A stretch of DNA of 44,124 bases, taken from Oscillospiraceae bacterium (lineage in GTDB: Bacteria; Bacillota; Clostridia; Oscillospirales; Ruminococcaceae). Positions 6,296-13,728 of the stretch are shown here, piece by piece. Positions within the stretch are counted from its first letter, which is position 1. Every line of letters begins with the position of its first letter. Position numbers and translations under genes: made by a program. The DNA is taken from positions 1 through 44,124 of the forward strand of contig JAFUIS010000006.1 of NCBI GenBank assembly GCA_017468365.1. Reading direction: 5' to 3'. The notes beneath the pieces were generated by a model. That model was not told the origin of the DNA. It made no database searches and worked only from the letters and a program-made list of their open reading frames with translations.

Positions 6296-8064
6296 TAACC
6301 GAAAAGAAACAAAGCCGCGCCAAAGCGCTTTTACGCATTTTCAAAGAGGCAAAACCCATTTGGGGCTGGCTTGCTCTGTCTTGCTTCCTTTGCCTTCTTT
6401 CGATAGTTTTTACCGTTGTTTCACCGAAAATGCTCGGAAATCTCGTTCAGCTTCTTTATGATTTCTGGGCGGGCGACCTTGTTACGGATGATTTTGCCGG
6501 AATGATTCTTTCCGGCATCATTCCCCTTGCGGTAATCTATCTTCTTCTCAGTCTTGTAAGACTTTGCAATATGTATCTTTTAAATAACGTGGTTTCGCGT
6601 TATTTCACCTGCAATATAAGGATACGTATTTCGGAAAAGATAAAACATCTGCCTGTAAAGTTTGTTGACTGTACACCCGTCGGCGAGATACTTCGAAGAA
6701 TGACCGACGACGTTTCCCATATGGGAACCTCTATCCACACCATGATAGAAACCCTTTCCACCGGTTTTCTTCAGATTCTTGTGATAACCGTCGTTATGTT
6801 CTTTGAAGATTGGCGTCTTTCTGTCGCTGTTCTTGTGATAACTCCGATTTCCGTTTATCTTTCTTCAAAAATTTCCGCGATGAGCGAAAAATATTTCCAT
6901 GAAATGTTCACTGAATCCGGAAAACTCAATTCCATAGTTGAAGAAAGCTATACCAACTACGCAACAACGAAGGCATATAACTGGGAAACAGAAACTCTCC
7001 GCCGCCATGAAGAGATAAATATCCGCCAGCGCAATGCGGAATATAAGGCTACCTTTATTTCTTCGGCGGTGCGTCCTTGCATCACCTTTACCAACTCCCT
7101 CGCATATATCGCCGTAAACCTTTTGGGCGGCTGGCTCATTCTCAACGAAGGCGTTTCCGTCGGCACTATCGTCACTATCGTTCTGTTTGCGAAACAAATA
7201 GCTGCCCCTCTTGAACAGATTGCCGAAGGCCTCGGCGACGTTCAGCGTGCGATCACCTCTTCCGAACGTGTTTTCGCTCTTCTTGACCTTGAAGAAGAAA
7301 AAACCGATGATAAATCTTTTGGAAACGAGCCCGTTCTGGGTGACGTAAAATTCGAAAACGTCGATTTTTCCTACGATGAATCCAAACCGCTTATCAAAGA
7401 CCTCAATCTTGATATTAAACACGGCCAGAACGTTGCGATAGTCGGTCCCACCGGTGCAGGAAAAACAACGATAGTAAACCTTCTGATGCGTTTTTATGAC
7501 TCGCAAAGCGGAAAAATCACCATTGACGGACACGACATCGCAGAAATTTCCCGGGAAGAGGTTCGCGGACTTTTCGGAATGGTGCTTCAGGATACATGGC
7601 TTTTCGGCGGAACCGTTGCCGAAAACATCGCCTACGGAAAACCCGATGCTACCCGCGCAGAAATCATCACCGCCTGTGACGAAGCTTATTGCGACCATTT
7701 CATCCGCACCCTCCCGCAAGGTTATGACACCGTCATCGGCGACGACACCACCAATATTTCCGGCGGACAAAAGCAGCTTTTGACCATTGCAAGAGCACTT
7801 CTGGCTAACCACCGACTTCTTATTCTTGATGAAGCTACTTCAAACGTCGATACCCGTACAGAAATACTTATCCAGAAGGCCATGGATAAACTTATGGCGG
7901 GAAAAACCTGTTTCGTCATCGCCCACCGTCTTTCCACCATCGTCGATTCCGACCTTATTCTCGTCATCAACGACGGAAAGATAGTCGAAACCGGAAGACA
8001 CGATGAACTTCTTGCCCAAAAAGGTTTCTATTATGAAATTTACAACAGCCAGTATGCTGTTTAA
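6292..8064 (+). CDS. ABC exporter half-transporter with consensus ATP site
   Basis: 590 aa. Transmembrane domain (about 20-325) and nucleotide-binding domain with full catalytic residues: Walker A GPTGAGKTT (385-393), Gln433, signature ISGGQ (489-493), Walker B ending Asp513-Glu514 (LLILDEATSNVD) and switch His545 (VIAHRLSTI). Partner of the preceding degenerate subunit; the two genes overlap by ATGA. In the heterodimer this protein supplies the catalytic Walker B Glu and switch His, while its signature motif pairs with the degenerate partner's Walker A. The next gene starts 16 bp after the stop without a terminator, so it is likely co-transcribed. Confidence 0.93.
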   Translation: MITEKKQSRAKALLRIFKEAKPIWGWLALSCFLCLLSIVFTVVSPKMLGNLVQLLYDFWAGDLVTDDFAGMILSGIIPLAVIYLLLSLVRLCNMYLLNNVVSRYFTCNIRIRISEKIKHLPVKFVDCTPVGEILRRMTDDVSHMGTSIHTMIETLSTGFLQILVITVVMFFEDWRLSVAVLVITPISVYLSSKISAMSEKYFHEMFTESGKLNSIVEESYTNYATTKAYNWETETLRRHEEINIRQRNAEYKATFISSAVRPCITFTNSLAYIAVNLLGGWLILNEGVSVGTIVTIVLFAKQIAAPLEQIAEGLGDVQRAITSSERVFALLDLEEEKTDDKSFGNEPVLGDVKFENVDFSYDESKPLIKDLNLDIKHGQNVAIVGPTGAGKTTIVNLLMRFYDSQSGKITIDGHDIAEISREEVRGLFGMVLQDTWLFGGTVAENIAYGKPDATRAEIITACDEAYCDHFIRTLPQGYDTVIGDDTTNISGGQKQLLTIARALLANHRLLILDEATSNVDTRTEILIQKAMDKLMAGKTCFVIAHRLSTIVDSDLILVINDGKIVETGRHDELLAQKGFYYEIYNSQYAV

Positions 8065-8079
8065 AAGAGGTGTCAAAAA

Positions 8080-8853
8080 ATGCAAAACAAAGTTCTTATG
8101 ATCCTTTGCGATGGACTGCGTCCCGATGCAGTTACTGAATGCAAACACCCCTTTGCAGAAAAACTTATGAGCACTGCGCGCTATAATCCGCATGCTCAAA
8201 CGGTTTTTCCGTCCTGGACCCTTCCGTGTCACTTTTCTCTTTTTACAAGCAGAACTCCGGATGAGCACGGGATTTTCGGTAATACCTATGTTCCCGGTGA
8301 AAGAAAAGGACTTTTTGAGCAGCTTCGCGACAACGGAAAATCCACTTCGTTTTTCTACAGTTGGGGCGAACTCAAAGACCTTCATCAACCCTATTCCCTT
8401 TGCTACGGAAGATTTGTTTCGGAAGAATATTTCCCTCACGGAAAAGTGACCGAAATGCTTGAAGAGGACTGCGAGCGCTTCATAAACGAATATAAACCCG
8501 ATTTTGCATTTCTTTATCTTGAAACCACCGACAGTATCGGCCATGAAATCGGTTGGGGCACCGAAGAATATTATAAAGCGGCATATCATTCTTTTGGACT
8601 TATTGAAAAGATAACTTCAAACATTCCCGAAGATTACAGCGTCATCGTTCTTGCGGACCACGGCGGTCACGACAAAACCCACGGCACCGCAGACCCAATT
8701 GATATGACCATTCCGCTTTTTATAAAAACGGATTTTGAAATCGATGAAGAAGGTTTCGAAAACGCAAATATCATCGACGTTGCTCCTACTATTTGCGACA
8801 TCGTCGGAATTCCCCATTCAAAAGAATGGAAGGGCAAAAGTCTTGTGAAATGA
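8080..8853 (+). CDS. Alkaline-phosphatase-superfamily phosphodiesterase
   Basis: 257 aa, cytoplasmic (no signal). It resembles the type I phosphodiesterase/nucleotide pyrophosphatase branch: Asp11 (CDGLRPDA), nucleophile Thr47 in the PSWTLPCH context, LFTSRTPDEHGI, Asp151 and His155 (DSIGHEIG), Asp193-His194 (LADHGGHDKTHG) and His201. These are the two-metal ligands of the family, so it should be active. Short for the family (ENPP-type domains are about 350-400 aa), lacking elaborate inserts. Follows the ABC exporter genes by 15 bp after a GAGG-type ribosome site and ends in its own terminator, so it is probably the third gene of that operon. Substrate unknown; a phosphodiester or phosphonate metabolite linked to the exporter would fit. 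Confidence 0.85.
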   Translation: MQNKVLMILCDGLRPDAVTECKHPFAEKLMSTARYNPHAQTVFPSWTLPCHFSLFTSRTPDEHGIFGNTYVPGERKGLFEQLRDNGKSTSFFYSWGELKDLHQPYSLCYGRFVSEEYFPHGKVTEMLEEDCERFINEYKPDFAFLYLETTDSIGHEIGWGTEEYYKAAYHSFGLIEKITSNIPEDYSVIVLADHGGHDKTHGTADPIDMTIPLFIKTDFEIDEEGFENANIIDVAPTICDIVGIPHSKEWKGKSLVK

Positions 8854-8856
8854 AAA

Positions 8857-8882
8857 GGGCACCCAAAAGGGTGCTCTTTTTT
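8857..8882 (+). terminator. Rho-independent terminator
   Basis: GGGCACCC / GGGTGCTC hairpin (one G-T pair) with AAAA loop and a T-run, just after the stop of the phosphodiesterase gene. Confidence 0.85.
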
Positions 8883-8969
8883 ATATCTCTTTTTATTTTA
8901 AAATTTATAGTCTTTTCAAAAACGCCTTATTGTGATATTATTAAATATTATAGAAAGAGGGCGATCTTT

Positions 8970-9791
8970 ATGTATTATCAGAAAAGATTTGACGGACATG
9001 TTCACAGCGACTGTTCTCCACGCGGAAGCGATTCCGTGATGAGTCTTTGCGAGCAGGCGCTTCACCGCGGTCTTATCGGCTTTGCCATAACCGACTGCTG
9101 CGATTGTGACCGCTTTGAAGAAATGCAGTTTGCCGAAAGAATCCGCGAATCCATTTACTGCGTATATAAAGCCCGTTCCGTTTTTGAAGACAGTCTTATT
9201 ATTTCAAACGGAATCGAAGTCGGACAACCTCTTGACAACATCGGAAATGCCGATAAAATCATCAGCCGTTATCCTTTCGATATGGTAGTGGCTTCCTTAA
9301 AAAAATATCCCGACGGAAGAAAGGTAAGCGACGTAAGCTATTCCGAACTTTCCGAAAATGAAATAATACGCCTTATCGAATCCTATTACAAAAACCTTCT
9401 CGAAACATCGAAATGGGAAAATTTTGACGTACTCAGCCAGCTCACTCTTCCCATGCGATACATAAACAGCGAGTATGCCCCCTATTTTTCCATTCGCCAT
9501 TGCGACGATATAATCGAAGCCATTCTTAAAAAACTTGCCGATGATGAAAAGGCCCTTGAAGTCAACACCAACGCCCTTCGCGGAAAACTCAACACAATTC
9601 TTCCTCCGGTAAGATATCTTCGAATGTTCCGCGAACTCGGCGGAAAATATATCACCGTAGGTTCCGGATGCCACAGCTGCAACAGCATCGGCGCAGATCT
9701 CAGCGAAGGAATAAGCCTTGTTCATGAAGCAGGTTTTTCCTCCTATTGCTATTATGAAAAACGCAAACCCGTTCTGATAAAAATCGATTGA
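8970..9791 (+). CDS. PHP-fold (histidinol-phosphatase-like) protein, metal site degraded
   Basis: 273 aa. ATG at 8970 has AAAGAGGG ten bases upstream. The fold is that of HisK/HisJ-type histidinol phosphatases: DGHVHSD (His10, His12), ITDCCD (40-45), GIEVG (Glu83), VVASLKKYPD (106-115), FDVLSQLTLPMRY (152-164) and VGSGCH (230-235). Compared with the family pattern (TDH, SxH, GHL, GSDAH) several ligands are changed: Cys43 for His, Lys111 for His, Gln157 for His, Gly233 for Asp. His10, His12, Glu83 and His235 remain. It may bind fewer metals or be non-catalytic. First gene of a four-gene run with an Lrp regulator, an aminotransferase and IspE-ProX. Confidence 0.8.
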   Translation: MYYQKRFDGHVHSDCSPRGSDSVMSLCEQALHRGLIGFAITDCCDCDRFEEMQFAERIRESIYCVYKARSVFEDSLIISNGIEVGQPLDNIGNADKIISRYPFDMVVASLKKYPDGRKVSDVSYSELSENEIIRLIESYYKNLLETSKWENFDVLSQLTLPMRYINSEYAPYFSIRHCDDIIEAILKKLADDEKALEVNTNALRGKLNTILPPVRYLRMFRELGGKYITVGSGCHSCNSIGADLSEGISLVHEAGFSSYCYYEKRKPVLIKID

Positions 9792-9806
9792 AAAGGAGAA
9801 TGAAAC

Positions 9807-10292
9807 ATGGATCAGGTTCTTAAACTTCTTGAAAAGAACGCAAAACTTACCACCGAACAGCTTTCCGCCCTTCTTGGAAAAACCGAAGAAGAAATCGCTG
9901 CCGCGATAAAAGAATATGAAGAAAACAATATTATCATCGGATATAATGCCCTTATAAATTGGGAAGCTATCGATCCAAATGACTGCACTGCGGTTATCGA
10001 GCTTAAAGTACAGCCCAAACGCGATTACGGTTACGATGAAATCGCCGCTGAAATCATGAATTTTGACGAAGTCCAGACCGTATGGCTCATGAGCAGTTCC
10101 AGTTATGACCTTTCCGTAATCGTACGCGGACACAGCTTCAAAGATATTTCCATGTTCGTTGCAAAACGCCTTGCAACTCTTGATTCTGTAACCTCCACCG
10201 CCACCAACTTTGTCCTTAAACGTTATAAAGAACATTTCTTTAAATTCTGCGGCGAACTCAAAGACGAGAGGAGGCACCTGAATATTGATTGA
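9807..10292 (+). CDS. Lrp/AsnC family transcriptional regulator
   Basis: 161 aa, ATG at 9807 with AAGGAG nine bases upstream. The N-terminal helix-turn-helix is LTTEQLSALLGKTEEEIAAA (about 14-33) followed by the typical wing-like NNIIIGYNALINW. Residues about 65-145 are the AsnC/RAM ligand-binding domain (VIELKVQPKRDYGYDEIAAE, then VWLMSSSSYDLSVIVRGHSF). Such proteins sense amino acids and often control an adjacent gene. Its stop overlaps the start of the aminotransferase by eight bases, so the two are translationally coupled, and an amino-acid-responsive control of that enzyme is the natural guess. Confidence 0.92.
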   Translation: MDQVLKLLEKNAKLTTEQLSALLGKTEEEIAAAIKEYEENNIIIGYNALINWEAIDPNDCTAVIELKVQPKRDYGYDEIAAEIMNFDEVQTVWLMSSSSYDLSVIVRGHSFKDISMFVAKRLATLDSVTSTATNFVLKRYKEHFFKFCGELKDERRHLNID

Positions 10293-11466
10293 TTACAATA
10301 AAATACTTTCCGAAAAGGTTGCCGGCCTTAAGCCTTCCGGAATAAGAAAATTCTTTGACCTTGCGGCAGAGGTAAAAGACGTTATCGCCCTTACCATAGG
10401 CGAGCCCGACTTCAAAACTCCTTGGGAAATACGCGAAGCAGGCATCACCTCACTTAAAAAAGGACGCACCTGGTATACTGCCAACGCAGGACTTGCGGAA
10501 CTGCGCGAAGAAGCTTCTAAATATCTTGACCGAAGATTCAACCTCAAATATGACCCCAAAGATATTTTTATAACTGTCGGTGGTTCCGAGGCCATTGACC
10601 TTACTATCCGTGCAATCATTGATAACGGGGATGATATGCTTCTTCCTATTCCTTCCTTCGTTTGCTATGACCCTATCTGCCGTCTTGCCGGTGGAAACGT
10701 CGTCACCATCGAAACCAAACGAGAAAATGACTTCCGTCTTACTGCCGAAGAACTTCGCAACGCAATAACTCCCAAAACCAAACTTCTCGTTCTTCCCTTC
10801 CCCAACAACCCTACCGGCGCCGTAATGAGAAGAAAAGACCTTGAAGAAATCGCCGAAGTCCTTCGCGGAACCGACATCATGGTTCTTTCCGATGAAATTT
10901 ATGCGGAACTTACCTATGGCGACGAACGCCATGTTTCCATTGCCGAAATCGATGGAATGAGAGAACGCACTATTATAGTAAACGGTTTTTCCAAAGCTTA
11001 TGCAATGACCGGTTGGAGACTCGGCTACGTTGCCGGACCTTCCCCCATCATTTCGCAGATGCTCAAGATCCATCAGTACGCAATAATGAGCTCTCCCACC
11101 ACCAGCCAGTATGCCGCAATAACCGCAATGCGCGATTGTGACGAAGAAGTCGAAAAGATGAAAAAGGAATACGACATGAGAAGACGCTATCTTGTAAAAG
11201 CTTTTAACGACATGGGTCTTGACTGTTTTACTCCCGAAGGCGCTTTCTATGTATTCCCCTGCATAAAATCCACCGGACTCAGTTCCGAAGAGTTTTGCGA
11301 AAAACTTCTTCACAGCAAAAAAGTAGCTGTTGTTCCCGGCGGAGCGTTCGGTTCTTCCGGCGAAGGTTTTGTCCGCGTTTCCTATTCCTATTCACTTGAC
11401 CATATTATGGAAGCGGCAAAACGCATCAAAGAATTCCTTGAGGAAATTAAAAATGGACAAAATTAA
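10285..11466 (+). CDS. Class I/II PLP-dependent aminotransferase
   Basis: 393 aa. No ATG is available at the family's N-terminus; the TTG at 10285, eleven bases after AGGAGG (10268-10273), is the best start. Fold-type I motifs are all present: LTIGEPDF near 36-43, NNPTG (174-178), Asp203 (LSDEIYAE), the PLP lysine Lys237 in GFSKAYAMTGWRLGY, and the C-terminal substrate Arg (EGFVRVSYS). Closest to the aspartate/aromatic aminotransferase subgroup that includes AspC/PatA-type enzymes. Overlaps the upstream regulator and also the downstream IspE-ProX gene (14 bases). The histidinol-phosphatase-like gene nearby raises HisC as an option, but the sequence looks more like subgroup I-gamma aspartate-type. 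Confidence 0.9.
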   Translation: MIDYNKILSEKVAGLKPSGIRKFFDLAAEVKDVIALTIGEPDFKTPWEIREAGITSLKKGRTWYTANAGLAELREEASKYLDRRFNLKYDPKDIFITVGGSEAIDLTIRAIIDNGDDMLLPIPSFVCYDPICRLAGGNVVTIETKRENDFRLTAEELRNAITPKTKLLVLPFPNNPTGAVMRRKDLEEIAEVLRGTDIMVLSDEIYAELTYGDERHVSIAEIDGMRERTIIVNGFSKAYAMTGWRLGYVAGPSPIISQMLKIHQYAIMSSPTTSQYAAITAMRDCDEEVEKMKKEYDMRRRYLVKAFNDMGLDCFTPEGAFYVFPCIKSTGLSSEEFCEKLLHSKKVAVVPGGAFGSSGEGFVRVSYSYSLDHIMEAAKRIKEFLEEIKNGQN

Positions 11467-12799
11467 CGTCAAAGCTCCCGCAAAGCTGAATCTATTTCTT
11501 GATATCACCGGAAAGCTCGAAAACGGTTATCACGAAATCGCTTCCGTAATGCAAAGCATCGACCTTTTTGATTATGTTGAAATATCAAAAGCAGATTCGA
11601 TTTCCGTAAAATGCAGCAACAGCGCTCTTGACGGAAAATCGAATCTCGCTTTTAAAGCCGCCGCTCTTTTCTTTGAAAAAAGCGGCATTTCTTCCGGTGC
11701 AGATATTTACATCGACAAACGAATCCCCATGCAAGCCGGAATGGCAGGCGGAAGCGCCGATGCTGCGGCTGTTCTTTTCGGACTGAACCGTCTTTTTAAT
11801 GAACCATTTTCTTCCTATGAGCTCTGTGAAATAGGTACAAAATGCGGAGCGGACGTTCCTTTTTCCCTTCTTGGTTCCACAATGCTTGCCGAAGGCATCG
11901 GCGAAAAGCTTTCTTCCCTTCCGGCAATGCCGGATTGCTGGTTTGTTATCGTAAAACCGGATTTCGGAATGAGCACCGTTGAAAGCTATAAATATTACGA
12001 TGAGCACGGTCTTTTGCAACTTGAGCACTCGGATTTGGGCGTCATTTCCAAAAGCCTTGAAGAAGGTGACCTTCCCGCAATTTCTAAAAGTCTTTACAAC
12101 GTTCTTGAGCATACGGTAGAGAATCCCGAAATCAGCGCGATAAAATCGATGCTCAAAGAACTCGGTGCTCTTGGTTCAATGATGACCGGAAGCGGAACCG
12201 CCGTTTTTGGAATATTTGATAACGTAAACACCGCAGTCGAGGCAAAAAATGTTCTTCTTCAAAAATATTCTTCCGTTTTTCTTTCAAGACCCACCGATTA
12301 CGGCGCAAGCATTGACAAAACCGCCGCGGTTTATGACCGTCTTGATGAACTTGGAATAGAATATGAACGCGTTGACCATCCAGCCGTTTATACCATGGAA
12401 GAAATGGACGCACTCGGAATATTCAACAAAGGTGTAGTAGGAAAAAACCTTTTCCTTCGTGATAACAAAGGCCATCGCCACTTCCTTGTTTTCGTTTTCG
12501 GAGATAAGCACGTCAATCTTTCCGCAATAGAAAGCGAACTCGGCATAAAACATACCAGCTTTGCTTCTGCGGAAAGGCTCGATAAATATCTCGGTCTTAA
12601 AAAAGGTTCTGTTTCCCCCCTTGGTGTAATAAACGACGTTACCGCTTCAGTAGAATTCATAATCGACAGGGAATTCAAAAATCACCCCTGTGTCGGAGTT
12701 CACCCCAACCAGAACATTTCCACAATCTGGCTCAAATTTGATGACCTTATAAAAGTTATCAAATCCAATGGAAATAAAATCGATTTCATAAACATTTAA
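11453..12799 (+). CDS. ispE: IspE (CDP-ME kinase) fused to a ProX/YbaK tRNA-editing domain
   Basis: 448 aa in one uninterrupted frame from ATG 11453. Residues 1-280 are 4-diphosphocytidyl-2-C-methyl-D-erythritol kinase of the MEP isoprenoid pathway: VKAPAKLNLFLDI, the GHMP ATP loop PMQAGMAGGSADAAA (92-106) and the C-terminal glycine motif MMTGSGTAVFG (243-253). Residues about 288-448 are a YbaK/ProX domain: VDHPAVYTMEEM, Lys331 in GKNLFLRD, GSVSPLGVIND (385-395) and GVHPNQNISTIWL. In ProX/PrdX this domain deacylates Ala-tRNA-Pro. Both halves look catalytically complete. IspE is normally about 280-290 aa and ProX about 160-170 aa, both separate. Stop is followed by a terminator, so this is the last gene of its operon. 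Confidence 0.9.
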   Translation: MDKINVKAPAKLNLFLDITGKLENGYHEIASVMQSIDLFDYVEISKADSISVKCSNSALDGKSNLAFKAAALFFEKSGISSGADIYIDKRIPMQAGMAGGSADAAAVLFGLNRLFNEPFSSYELCEIGTKCGADVPFSLLGSTMLAEGIGEKLSSLPAMPDCWFVIVKPDFGMSTVESYKYYDEHGLLQLEHSDLGVISKSLEEGDLPAISKSLYNVLEHTVENPEISAIKSMLKELGALGSMMTGSGTAVFGIFDNVNTAVEAKNVLLQKYSSVFLSRPTDYGASIDKTAAVYDRLDELGIEYERVDHPAVYTMEEMDALGIFNKGVVGKNLFLRDNKGHRHFLVFVFGDKHVNLSAIESELGIKHTSFASAERLDKYLGLKKGSVSPLGVINDVTASVEFIIDREFKNHPCVGVHPNQNISTIWLKFDDLIKVIKSNGNKIDFINI

Positions 12800-12814
12800 G
12801 TGAATAAAAAAATT

Positions 12815-12860
12815 AAAACCGCCAATGCTTTAAGCGACAAAAAGCAAAGGCGGTTTTTTT
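12815..12860 (+). terminator. Two-tier terminator after ispE-proX
   Basis: Outer stem AAAACCGCC (12815-12823) with GGCGGTTTT (12849-12857), inner stem TGCTTT (12826-12831) with AAAGCA (12841-12846), then a T-run. Confidence 0.8.
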
Positions 12861-12902
12861 ATGAGTTTTTACAGATACAGCGCGTACCGTCAAGGTCGCA
12901 AA

Positions 12903-13490
12903 ATGAAAGGCATGGAATCCATACTTTTTCTCGGTCTTATAATCACAATGCTGACTTCCGGCGTAAACCGTACCGTTACAACCGCTACCGAGATACGTTC
13001 AGAAACCCTTCGGCTTCATATAATAGCAAATTCGGACAGCGATTTTGACCAGGCTTTAAAGCTTAAAGTCAGAGACAAAGTTCTTGAAGCCACCGGCGAA
13101 CTTTTTGCCGAAGTTTCCGGAAAAACCGAAGCTCTTGCTGCTGCGGAATATTCTGCGGATGATATCAAAGCCATTGCTGAAGAGGTTGTTGCGGAAGAAG
13201 GTTTTGACTATCCCGTTCAGGTGGAAGTTACAGAAATGTGGTTTGAAACAAGAGAATACGAAAATTTCGCATTACCTGCCGGAGATTACGACACAGTCCG
13301 CATAATAATCGGCGCAGGCGAAGGCAAAAACTGGTGGTGTGTGATGTATCCGTCTATCTGTATTCCCGGTGCAGAAGAAAATATCGAAAAATACGGTGAA
13401 AATGTAAGATTTATAACAGGGTCCGGGTATGAAATCCGCTTTGCCATAATCGAACTTGCTGAGCAAATAAAACGTCTTTTTATCAAATAG
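12903..13490 (+). CDS. spoIIR: Stage II sporulation protein R
   Basis: 195 aa. The ATG at 12903 is preferred over the in-frame ATG at 12861, which directly follows the T-run of a terminator and has no Shine-Dalgarno; AAGGTCG precedes 12903. N-terminal hydrophobic segment (SILFLGLIITMLTSGV), then the family hallmark LRLHIIANSDSDFDQALK and the C-terminal block KNWWCVMYPSICIP. SpoIIR is made in the forespore and signals across the septum to trigger SpoIIGA processing of pro-sigma-E. A forespore (sigma-F) promoter is expected but I do not see a convincing one. The gene ends in TAG (13488-13490), showing that the host uses TAG as a stop; read-through would add Gln plus 14 residues before a TGA. 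Confidence 0.93.
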   Translation: MKGMESILFLGLIITMLTSGVNRTVTTATEIRSETLRLHIIANSDSDFDQALKLKVRDKVLEATGELFAEVSGKTEALAAAEYSADDIKAIAEEVVAEEGFDYPVQVEVTEMWFETREYENFALPAGDYDTVRIIIGAGEGKNWWCVMYPSICIPGAEENIEKYGENVRFITGSGYEIRFAIIELAEQIKRLFIK

Positions 13491-13504
13491 TGCAAAATTT
13501 ATAA

Positions 13505-13539
13505 ACCGTCGGCAAAAATTCTTTGTTTTTGCTGACGGT
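13505..13539 (+). terminator. Hairpin after spoIIR
   Basis: ACCGTCGGCAAAAA / TTTTTGCTGACGGT (one G-T pair) with a short loop; the T-tract is partly inside the stem and continues as TTTTG. Confidence 0.65.
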
Positions 13540-13629
13540 TTTGTCATTTTATCAATTAGTTTAAAAGGTGAGTTTTGACAAAAATGTGATAAATTTTTAA
13601 TTTTTTGTGTCATAATTTTGAATATTCAC

Positions 13630-13659
13630 TTGACTAAGCATGCACTTATTATATATAAT
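13630..13659 (+). promoter_or_regulatory. hppA promoter
   Basis: TTGACT (13630-13635), 18-bp spacer, TATAAT (13654-13659), leaving a leader of about 60 bases before the start codon. Confidence 0.75.
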
Positions 13660-13728
13660 AAGGTGTTGATATACAACAGTGGGCTTTTTGCCCAAAATAA
13701 GAAACACGAACAGGAGTGAACAAAGCTT

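Noticed and set aside
11330-11452. Earlier start for the IspE-ProX gene inside the aminotransferase
   Set aside because: The extra residues are out-of-frame aminotransferase sequence; IspE proteins begin at the ATG at 11453.
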